Origin: Thuidium tamariscinum
Taxonomy: Eukaryota; Streptophyta; Bryopsida; Hypnales; Thuidiaceae
Direction of reading: 5' to 3'
Assembly: GCA_947034885.2 (NCBI GenBank)
Contig: OX344751.2
Location: 12,152,001-12,216,000 of the forward strand
Length of the DNA stretch: 64,000 nucleotides
In this document: one piece after another, positions 1-8,708 of the stretch
Layout: each line of letters opens with the position of its first letter
Numbering within the stretch: the first letter of the stretch is position 1
Notes under the pieces: model-generated
Databases searched by the model: none
The model's input: only the letters and a program-made list of their open reading frames with translations
Told to the model about the DNA's origin: nothing
Translations under genes and position numbers: made by a program

Positions 1-147
1 AAATTTTTTGGAATTGATTTTTTATGATATCTATCTTGATGTCTAACTGTTTTTATGTTGTTAATGATGTGCATTGGATGTTATTGTTGACATAAAAACA
101 ACTAAATGTCAAGATAGATATCATAAAAAATCAATTCCAGAAAATCT
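1..147. repeat. Hairpin-forming inverted repeat at window edge
   Basis: The arm from about position 9 (starting TGGAATTGATTTTTTATG) pairs with its reverse complement ending near position 139. The stem is roughly 50 bp, with a few mismatches near its loop-proximal part and a loop of about 30 bases. No ORF runs through it. It looks like a small foldback element or MITE. A small-RNA precursor is possible but nothing in the sequence proves transcription. The window starts here, so the left boundary may be cut off. Confidence 0.6.
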
Positions 148-435
148 AGGCTTGTCACAAAAAACATGGTTTTCTTTTTGTAAAGGGATAGTAAGGCAGA
201 CACAAAACACCCCATTTGTTAGTGTCCTCTATATTTTCTCATATAACTAGGCAATTTTTTGGGCTTGGTGTGCCTAACATGAGATAAGGTAGGTACACCC
301 AAAAGCGCCACTTATTCATATTGAGCCTAGTTCCTGCTATTAATTAGTTCAAATTTTTATCTAGTCTTGTTGGCAAGTGAAAGCATGTTTCAAGGCACCA
401 AAGAACGCAGGATTTGGATATCGTATGCAAAAGTT
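148..435. other. Gene-free spacer
   Basis: No coding signal or recognisable element. It contains one copy of the short motif AAAAGCGCCA (about 300-309), which recurs in the inverted repeat at 1915-1998. Confidence 0.5.
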
Positions 436-1903
436 ATTATCCCCTAAGCGACGCCAGTGCCATTCCATGGCGTTTGGATGACTGCACGGGGTCAGAAGAG
501 GAGCTGAACAATATTTTTTTCATCCGTATTTTTTTTAATGCCCTTGCATGTTGAGTTACAAAGAGTGTCCAACTAAGTTTTTAGTCTGACTAATGTTTGA
601 TTTCATGTGGTTGAGAAGTAACTACAAAAAACGGATGGCAGAATTTGTTGTTTTAGTATATTTTAAGAAATTGAGTAGATTTGAAATTTCTCCTTAAAAA
701 TGACATTTTCTGAATTTGAGCCCAAATAAAAAAATGAAGGTCCTCACTTCTAGTTTTTGCTCCAATTGGAATTTTGGAAAAACTCGTAAAATCGAATGTT
801 TTATTGCAATTTGAATTTTGGATGCATTTTTAACCCTTGCGCGACGCCGGCGCCAATTTTTGGCTTTCGGATGACTTTGCGGGGGCAGCAGAGGACCTAA
901 ACAGTAATTTTTTCATCCACTGTTTTTTTAATGACCTTTCACGTTCAGTTGTTAAGAGTCTCCAATTGAGTTTTTAGTCTAATTACTATTTATTTTCATG
1001 TAGTTGAGAAATAATGAGAGAAAACGGATGGCAAAATTTGCCATTTTAGTGTATTTTGAAAAATTGACTGAATTTGAAATTTCTCCTTGAAAATGACATC
1101 TTTTGAATTTGAGCCCCACTAATGAAGTGAAGGTCTTTTCTTCTTGTTTCTACCCCAATTGGAATTTTGGAAAAATTTGTAAAATTGAATATTTTATTGC
1201 AATTGGAATTTTGGCTGCATTTTTAATGTCCACTGCAACCTATAAATAGGTGTACACGGAAGTTGAGTTTACACCATGATGTTTGTCTCTACAATTTACA
1301 CACATCATGAAATTTTCAGATTTTTTGAGATAATTTTCTATTTTCTATGATTTTTTCTTCATTTTTTCTTCAAAAAATCTCATAAAAATCAATTTTCCTC
1401 AAAAAAGATCTGAAATTTCATTGAAGTGCAGAAGACATGTACTTCCATCTCTGAAAAATAAAAATAAAAAATTTCATACTTAAATGGTTCCTGAACGGTA
1501 TCAAATTGAGCGACCAGCCAGGGGGCTATCAACCAGTGGTCATAGGCCTGTCCTTTAAGGGTTAATGTCCACTGCACCCTAGAAATAGGTGTATACGGAA
1601 GTTGAGTTTACACCATAATGTTTGTTACTATAATGTACACACATGGTGAAATTTTCACATTTTTTGAGATTATTTTCTACTTTCTATTATTTATTTTTCA
1701 CTTTTTCTTCAAAAATTGTCATGAAAATCAATTTTCCTCAAAAAAATCTGAAATTTCTGTGAAGTATAGAAGAGATGTACTTTCATCTCTGAAAAATAAA
1801 AAAATAAAATTTTAGGCATGATTGGTTCTAAAACGGTAACAAATTGAGTAATAGGGGAAGAGTCTTCAAACCAGTGGTCATAGGCCCGTCATTTAGGGGT
1901 TAA
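436..1903. repeat. TTAA-bounded repeat modules, order A-A-B-B
   Basis: Two diverged copies of a module of about 397 bp (A: 436-833 and 830-1226) are followed by two copies of a module of about 342 bp (B: 1223-1565 and 1562-1903). Adjacent modules share a TTAA at each junction (830, 1223, 1562, 1900), while the left edge reads TTAT. A second A+B copy without the duplication lies at 21388-22131. The outer ends read TTAACCCTTGCGCGACG on one side and CCTTTAAGGGTTAA on the other, so the full element has short TTAACCC-type termini. No transposase is visible. Best reading: a non-autonomous TTAA-targeting element family that has been internally duplicated or nested. Confidence 0.6.
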
Positions 1904-1914
1904 CAGTCAAAGTT

Positions 1915-1998
1915 TGTTTCTAAAAGCGCCATCTACAGTCTGTGAACATAACTGATTTCGGAAATGTACGTGCACTATAGATGGCGCTTTTAGGAACA
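1915..1998. repeat. Short inverted repeat with 23-bp arms
   Basis: The arm 1915-1937 (core TAAAAGCGCCATCTA) pairs with 1976-1998 with two mismatches and no indel, leaving a 38-base loop. It is probably a tiny MITE or the remnant of one. It ends about 100 bp before the retrotransposon insertion point, so it belongs to the pre-insertion upstream region of NOC4. Confidence 0.6.
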
Positions 1999-2101
1999 AG
2001 GTGCTTTTGGGTGTATCTACCTTAATACCACAGGCATGACATGACACATTAACATGTTTGTGGCTTTTAAAGTACAGACATATATCGTTGAACTCTAACA
2101 C

Positions 2102-2341
2102 TGTTGTGACAAGAAAGAAAAATAGAGAGCAAAGAGATCAAAGCAATACTACAAAGCAATACAACAAAATATATTCAACTATCTTCCACCGATAAGGATG
2201 GTCCATCTATATACTAAGATGGGTGAGCCTATCAAGGCTTGTTACATATACATAACTCCCAGTGGGAGTTGAGTTTAACTACCAATTGGACTGGCAGTAA
2301 CTGGTGTTCGCTTAGTTTATGTTAACATCTTTATTTTAACA
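2102..2341 (-). repeat. 3' LTR of the copia element
   Basis: 240 bp. Aligned by eye to the other LTR, it differs by 6 substitutions and by three indels of about 9, 9 and 1 bp, giving roughly 97% identity over shared positions. The LTRs are unusually short and begin with TG and end with CA. The indel bases are extra in this copy. Confidence 0.93.
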
Positions 2342-2516
2342 CTCCTCCTCGAGCACTAAGTTACTGCTAAAAAATTTAAGCTTTGTATACTAGTAATTGC
2401 TATGGCACCTAAGAGTAAATCCTCCTCAATTGCTAGGATACCTCGTTAAAAACTATCTCTGAATAGAAAAACCTTGATAGTAAGGAAAAATGTACAGAGT
2501 ATAGAAATGAGCGTAT

Positions 2517-4118
2517 CTATGTAGAAGTCAGCTCGTGTAGAAGCTTCATTCCGGCCTTTAGGACAAGTCTGCGATGTGAAAAAGCAAGGAGGGCCTTTGT
2601 GAGGAGATCAACAAGGTTGTTAGCGGACTCGATTTTCTTGATTTTGATTTGCCCGCCGGTGATCAGCTCTTAAGTGAAGCTACAAATTCGAGGATCAATA
2701 TGCTTGATACGGTCACTCTTGATGAAGCCGAAGCCTACCTGAGCTACGCATGCAGCGTTGTCTTCGAAGACGATGGTTGGTGTGAATGCCACACTCAGGC
2801 CGCATTGTTGCATGATGATCCTGTGTAGGTTGCAGAGCCAAACAACTTCCCGAGTTGCTTCATGAAAGGCAATGAGTTCGGAGACTTGATTCGTTGATGT
2901 CGCGGTCACTGTTTGCTTGACGGACTTCCACAAGATCGGGGCGTTGTTTTGGAGGAAGATATAACCGGTTTGCGACTTGTCGGAAATCGCGTCAGACTTC
3001 TATCCTGCGTTTGCATAGCCCACAATCTCTGATGTTCCATCCTTCATGTAGTGAAGTCCTAAGTCTTCGGTGCCTCATAAGTATCTGTAGACGTATTTCA
3101 CCGCGCTCCAATGTTGGGCTAATGGTTTTTGGTTGTGCCTCGCTAGCACGCTGACCGCAAAGGAGATGTCCGGCCTGGTAAAAGTTGAGAGATAGAGTAG
3201 TGCTCCTACGGCCACAAGGTAACGTGTTCTATCGAACTCCTCCTCCTCCTCCTCCTCGCAAGGATGATAAGGATCATCTTTGGTCTTGCTTTGGCCGATC
3301 ATTGGAGTTGACAAGGGGCTGGCCTTGTCCATTCCAAAGCGTTTCAACACCTTTTGAGTATAAGTGGTCTGGTGTAGAAATAAACTTTCATCCGGTAGAT
3401 GTTCAACTTGGAGCCCTAGACAATAGGAGGCCTTACCTAGTAGCTTCATTTCGAAGCAGTCAGTAAGCAAGTTCACTACATGCAAGCATGTAGCCGCGGT
3501 TCCTATGAGGTTCAGATCATCTACGTACACAGCTACTATGGCAAATCCTGTGGTATCACGAAGGGTAAAGATGCAAGGTAGACTTTGATCATGTTGAAAC
3601 TTATAATTAATAAGAAAGGAATGAAGATAGGAGTACCACATCCGGCCGGCCTGTTTTAGGCCATAGAGAGCGCGTTGGAGCTTGAGGCCAGAATATGAGT
3701 GAGTAGAATCAACTGGGATAGACTGGGTTAGATAATCAGGTGGTGGCTTGATGTACAAGTGTGCATCTAAAGGACCATAGAGATAGGCCGTGACTACATC
3801 CAACAAGTGGGTTTCTAAGGTATACTGGACTACCATTCCCAACAAGTACCAGAATGTGGTTGAGTCCATGACTGGAGAGTAGGTGAAGGTGTAATCAACA
3901 TCTAGACGCTGAGTAAAACCCTGGGCAACTAGACGGACCTTATAACAAACAACTTGACCCTGGGCGTTTCATTTCTTAGTGAAGATAAGCTTGTGCCCAA
4001 CTGGCTTGGTGGCCAAGTTGGTCACAAGTGGACCAAAGACTTGATGCTTTTGCAAAGATGCATACTCATGTTGAATGGCTTCAGACCATTGGGGCCAATC
4101 TGGGCTAGCCTTGGCTAC
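2517..4118 (-). pseudogene. copia reverse transcriptase and RNase H, broken
   Basis: Read on the minus strand, this encodes the reverse transcriptase/RNase H end of a copia polyprotein. Visible landmarks are VRLVAQGFTQ, the LYGLKQAGRMWY region, the catalytic YVDD motif within 3075-3869, RPDISFAV, and the RNase H tract ending in the polyprotein stop at 2517-2519. Within the RNase H part, 2670-2933 is open. In-frame stops occur at 3969-3971 (in KK*NAQG), 3075-3077 (YL*GTED), 3000-3002 (AG*KSD) and 2670-2672 (FT*EL). A run of seven Glu codons (CTC repeats near 3238) looks like a local microsatellite expansion. It is not expected to give an active enzyme. Confidence 0.9.
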
Positions 4119-5096
4119 CTATAACGTAAGGGGATCAGAGGATGAAGTAATCAAGCTAGTAACAAAAGATCTGACTGAAAGAGTTTTGTTTGGTGAGCAA
4201 GGTAAAAGATCAAATTGGTCAAGGAAAGTGAAAATTTCCCCATGGTGGATGGACCTAGGCTTTTTAGCTTGGGGAAGTAAAGAGGAGATGGTATCTCTAT
4301 GAGGTAATATGCTAAAGGAGGGCTGACCTACCCTAGGAAGGGGATTCCTTGTAATGCATTCGGAGTCACTAAATCCATCAGGGAGCTTGTCAGCTAAAGC
4401 CTTGAGCTCAAGCAATTGCTGGACATCGGAATCCACAAGACCAGTACGTGGATCAGGATTCAGTGTGAATGTTTTTGGCGCAGAAAATATAAGGGATGAG
4501 GTAGGTCCAACTAAGGTGAGAGAAGGAAAGATACGCTCATCAAATTGACAATTTTGGAACCGAGCCTTATGCAAAGTTCTGGTTTTAGAAGAGACATATC
4601 TAATGATACTTGGAGAGTCAAAACCAACATAAATACCTTCCTGGCGATGTGACCCTATTGTTTTACGTTCAGGCTCAGGGACAAGCACCCAAAATCGGCA
4701 ACCAAAAACTTTGAAATGAGAGACATCTGGAGGGCGTCCGGTCAGAATCTCTAAAGGTGAATGCTCGTTAAACAAGTTGGGGCGGTACCTCAGCAGGGTT
4801 GCTGCATGGGGTACCGCATGTGACCAGAAAAATGAAAGGAGTTTAGCATGGAGTAATAAGGGGCGGCTGATAAGTTGGATCTTCTTGATGAAGGCCTCGG
4901 CTGGCCCGTTTTGGGCATGCTCATATGGGACAGCGTATGTGAGTGAGATGCCTGTTGCTACACAATAGTCCTCAAACTTTTGTGACCTAAATTCCTTAGC
5001 ATTGTCCATACGAAGAGTTTTGACTGGGTAGTCTGGGAAATGGGTTCTGAATTTCAACAGAGATGCTAGGACTTTAGCAAAAGCTATGTTTCGAGT
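4119..5096 (-). pseudogene. copia integrase, C-terminal part
   Basis: This continues the integrase core after the nested insertion. It contains the second catalytic Asp (TLRMDNAKEF) and the Glu (GPAEAFIKK), followed by the copia-typical segment FKVFGCRFWVLVP and GIYVGFDS. An in-frame TAG lies at 4119-4121, where the frame otherwise runs on into the reverse transcriptase linker. The N-terminal half of the enzyme lies at 6380-6700, separated by the insertion 5097-6379. Confidence 0.9.
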
Positions 5097-6379
5097 GGGA
5101 GCACTACTTGTAATGTTTGAGGATCACGTGCGTTCAAGCCCTATTAAAGTGAGGGCTATGTAGGTAAATTCTTAGAATTATTATAGGCCTATATTACCTA
5201 AATTTCTAAAGTATGATAATTTAAGATACCCTATCTTTCATTTTAAATAGAAATTTACTATAATTAATTGTATGCTATATTACTTATAAATATAGGGTTT
5301 TGGATTGATAATCTACACATGTATAGGGTTCTAAGGTTTAGATTTTAGGCAGTGAATAAAATGAGGGTTAAGGATTTAGCGTTGAGCATTCTAAGTTCAT
5401 GATCTACAATTCTTCCTATACCAAACAAACATACCAAACAAATATTTCAATACAAAAATCTTACAACACATTCTACAACAGATACAAGTGTTGGAAAGAA
5501 ATGACACCTTGCAACATGTTTAGGGTTCAGGTATGTGTTTATAAACACATTCCAATTGCAAAGTATTTACAGAAAAATCCAGTGAAGGAGGAGTTTAGGG
5601 TCTATAGTTCGTGCTATAATTGTCACCTAAATTACTGAAAATCTCATATCTACAAGCCTAAAACTTCCCAAAAAATTGTAGGACCCTACAATTGCACTTT
5701 AGAATCCTGCTACTGAAAAACAATCCAAGTTGCAATTGGGAAAAAAAATGTGGACATGATGAATCAACAAGCCTGCAATTGCTTGAATCTAGTAAAACCC
5801 TGCAATTACCTAATCCACTTTAGAAGCCTACAATCCAACACATCAAAAATATCCATAGCCGCATGTCAGCATCAACAAAACCACATTCCAGTAATACCAT
5901 AGCCGCATCCCAACACAACCCTAAATCTACTGCACAATTATGAAATTGTCTATGTGGAAAGAAAACGTTAGGCTGATGGCAGGTTCGACCTTCATCAACA
6001 TTTATTGATCCACGACTAGTACAGGAGAATACCAATTAAAACATAGTATTGGGTTCCTTCTGTAAGTTATGAGCACACAGTAAGTTATTACATGGGATCT
6101 AGCAAATTTCTTGGGATCTTTCCAGAGTAGCAAGGTCTAGTAGGTGTATTTAGTGTTCTTGTTCTTATTTTTTCTTTTTGGCAATGCTATTGTACATAAA
6201 AAATTAACCCAAATTTGAGTATTTTTCTATACCCTTCATTATTTATAAATCTTTTTTCCCATTCTTCTGATGCTATTTTACTTTGAAATTTTTTTAAAAT
6301 TTTAGGTGCAAGGTAATTATAATATCCCTTCATTTGATCGCACGTTAACAATAAAAAAAATGGGAGTGCTCCCCTTAGG
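5097..6379. mobile_element. 1283-bp insertion inside the copia integrase
   Basis: The two halves of integrase join in frame if this segment is removed together with one copy of a 6-bp duplication, TCGAGT (5091-5096 and 6380-6385). Its ends share the inverted 9-mer GGGAGCACT (start at 5097; complement near 6366-6374). The left end also resembles the 3' half of a tRNA: a TGT triplet in anticodon-like context and a B-box-like GCGTTCAAGCCC near 5131-5142. That would fit a tRNA-Thr-derived SINE head, but the body is long for a SINE and has no clear A tail. The interior is AT-rich and has no recognisable protein. Class undecided: SINE-like or a small TIR element. Confidence 0.75.
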
Positions 6380-7150
6380 TCGAGTACTTAGCAAAGAAAC
6401 TTCAAAGTGAACCCCAACAGCATCAACTAGAACTAAATAATACCTGAAGGGTCCTGATGCGGGAGTGATGGGGCCACAAATGTTACCTTGAAGTCGTTGG
6501 AGCGGAGGTGGAAGCTCGCTTGGCAGCTTCTAATGTGAAGGCTTCAAAATCAGCTTTCCTTGGGTACAGGCATCACACGCTCCAACCTTGTTTGCATCAC
6601 TAGTACAAACCTCATGTCCTACAAGCAGGGGCAACATCCTCCTGAACATCGTAGCTTCTGGGTGACCCATGCGTCCATGCTATAAGTTGGTCTTATTTGG
6701 AGTGATCACTGAGTATGAAGAGCCTCCAATAGGTGGAACAATTTTACGTCCGCTAGGCAGACGTGAGATTACAAGCTCATACAAGCCACTTGCTTCGCAT
6801 TGTGCGGTGGTAAGGCAAATTTGCTCTTGCCAAAGGTCAAGTGTCTCCTTGCTGTCCTTAATTGAGGTGAGGACGTGAATACCATTTGCCCGGAGGTCTC
6901 GAAAACTGATCAGGCTTCGGTTAGCCTCCGGCGCGTACATGGCATGGTCACAAATGAGGGTGGCACCTCTAGGCAGTGTGACATGTGCTTAGCCCTCACG
7001 GAACTTGAATGTCCGTCTTCCAGCTACTGTGCTTAGTCACAGGTCTACCAAGTACCAGTTTTGGAACCATGTCTCAAAAATTCAAAGTACTTTGGATCCC
7101 TAAGGATCGTGTGAGTGGATCCACTATCAATCAGGATTATGTCCTCATCT
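6380..7150 (-). pseudogene. copia protease and integrase N-terminus
   Basis: On the minus strand, about 7075-7150 reads EDIILIDSGSTHTILRDP, with the aspartic-protease signature DSGST. Below it comes the pre-integrase region (open 6680-6940) and the zinc-binding H..H/C..C segment (HGRMGHPEATMFRRM, then ACDACTQGK). In-frame stops lie at 6680-6682 (NL*HGRMGHP, Trp expected) and 6530-6532 (SH*KLP, Trp expected). The first catalytic Asp of integrase appears as Asn (QGNICGP, codon 6482-6484), which would by itself inactivate the enzyme. The nested insertion ends at 6379. Confidence 0.85.
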
Positions 7151-7208
7151 GCCTCTGACTTGCTAGATGTGTAATAAACTGATGTGATTGTCATGTAGTT
7201 TTCGGGAT

Positions 7209-8227
7209 CTATCCATCGAGGGATGGGGCATCTAGGGAGTGAGACTCTCTTGGATCCTTCCTAAGTTGTTGTAGCTCATTGTATATCTTAACTAGATACT
7301 CATCGGCTCGACAATTTTGTGCTACATCGCCTGGTCGGCCACACTTTTGACATTGACTGGTTCTACAATCCTTAGATGGATGACCGAAACGACCACACTT
7401 GCTACATTCAGTGGACTGACAATTTCGTTGCAAGTGACCAAGGCGTCCACACTTGTGGCAATTGCGAGTTTCTGACCTAAACTGAAAGCTAGATCAAGTA
7501 ACTTATCATTTGATTTTGGAGGGTACGGTCGGTTGGGCTGCTGTTGTCTCCACTTCTGGTTGCCTCGTGGTCTCCTAGTCGGTAGCTCCGTGGTGTTCAC
7601 CTCCCTGGCCGGTTTGCGTTCCTCATTCTTCAAGAGCAGGTGTTGTTCCTTTTCGGCTAGTAGTAAGTAGGACATTCGTTTCGAGTATGTTGTAAACCTC
7701 ATGTTGCGATATTGCTGAGCTAACAAAGTAAAAGCAAAGGGAAAAGTCTGGAGAGTCTTATCAATTAGCTCCCGTTCAGTGACAGTCTTCCCGCATAAGC
7801 GCAGTTGAGCAACTATTCGGTGCAACTCGGCATTGAAGGAAACCAAGTTGGTGAAATCCAAGACTCGAAGCGCCACCCAATCGTTGCGTGCTTGCGGGAG
7901 AAAAATAGTTCTCTCATGTTGGAACTTGGCTGTGAGCTGCCTCCATAGTTCTGCCAGATCATCAATTTGGATATATTGCTCCTGGAGTGCAGTGTCCAAG
8001 TGTCTTCGGAGAAGAACTAGCGCCCAACTTTTTGTTGCACTTGATATGCCCCCCGGTATTGGAGAAATCAGGGCGCCTTCCCACCCCTCCGCAATCATAT
8101 GTGTCCTGGCATCGATGCTCCACCTCATATAGTTGTTGCCGTCAGCCTCCAATGGTCCAAATAACAACGGTTGCAAGCGTGGAGCCTTCTTCTTCTCTGG
8201 CGAATTCTTCGAGGTTGATGCAGCCAT
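7209..8227 (-). pseudogene. copia gag with three zinc knuckles, frameshifted
   Basis: An ATG at 8227 opens a gag reading frame of about 260 residues (MAASTSKNSPEKKK..., then the YMRWSIDART and ELWRQL regions typical of plant copia Gag). Between about 7450 and 7500 the frame shifts, and the nucleocapsid part continues in another frame to 7209. Three CCHC-type knuckles follow in tandem: CHKCGRLGHLQRNC, CSKCGRFGHPSKDC and CQKCGRPGDVAQNC. The third has Asp in place of the His ligand. Confidence 0.9.
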
Positions 8228-8316
8228 GGTCTTGCAAGTCTAATAGCAAAAACAAAAGAAAGGGCAAAAGGCAATTGAATTCTGAGGAAGAGAGACTAGC
8301 TATCGTGCTGATAACG

Positions 8317-8537
8317 TGTTGTGACAAGAAAGAAAAATAGAGAGCAAAGAGATCAAAGCAATACTACAAAGCAATACAACAAAATATATTCAACTATCTT
8401 CGGATGGTCCATCTATAGACTAAGATGGGTGAGCATATCAAAGCTTACATAACTCCCAGTGGGAGTTGAGTTTGACTACCAGTTGGACTGGCAGTAACTG
8501 CTGTTCGCTTAGTTTATGTTAACATTTTATTTTAACA
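8317..8537 (-). repeat. 5' LTR of the copia element
   Basis: 221 bp, paired with 2102-2341. In the element's orientation this LTR would contain the promoter. The adjoining internal sequence (minus strand from 8316) should hold the primer-binding site. The right flank of the insertion (AACAC, 8538-8542) is 167 bp from the NOC4 start codon. Confidence 0.93.
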
Positions 8538-8708
8538 AACACACCCAAGCGATCCCGTGCAGAGCGCATCTGCTGAAGTCGGCCTCGTTTTGCCGTAACT
8601 TTTTTGGCGGGCAGTGAGACCCAGGCCTGCCCTGCCCGTCCAAAACCCCAAGTTCCTGAACGCAAATGTGATTTAGGGTTTTACGCTCATCTAAAGGTTT
8701 GCGAGAGG

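Larger units (their letters stand above)
2102..8537 (-). mobile_element. Ty1/copia LTR retrotransposon, degenerate
   Basis: A 6436-bp element is bounded by LTRs that start TGTTGTGAC and end TTTTAACA. It is flanked by an exact 5-bp target duplication, AACAC (2097-2101 and 8538-8542). On the minus strand the order is 5' LTR, gag with zinc knuckles, protease, integrase, reverse transcriptase, RNase H, a purine tract (complement of CTCCTCCTC, 2342-2350) and 3' LTR. Integrase before reverse transcriptase is the Ty1/copia order. The bases next to the 5' LTR (complement of 8301-8316) occupy the primer-binding position but I could not assign the tRNA. The element carries seven in-frame stops, a gag frameshift and a 1283-bp insertion in integrase, so it cannot be autonomous. 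It lies antisense to, and just upstream of, NOC4. Confidence 0.95.

Noticed and set aside
3185..4548. Plus-strand open frames within the copia element
   Set aside because: These are antisense shadows of reverse transcriptase and integrase; the minus-strand reading shows YVDD and the integrase motifs.
5120..5145. A complete tRNA-Thr gene at the left end of the nested insertion
   Set aside because: Only the 3' half of a tRNA-like sequence is visible; there is no acceptor stem or A box at normal spacing.
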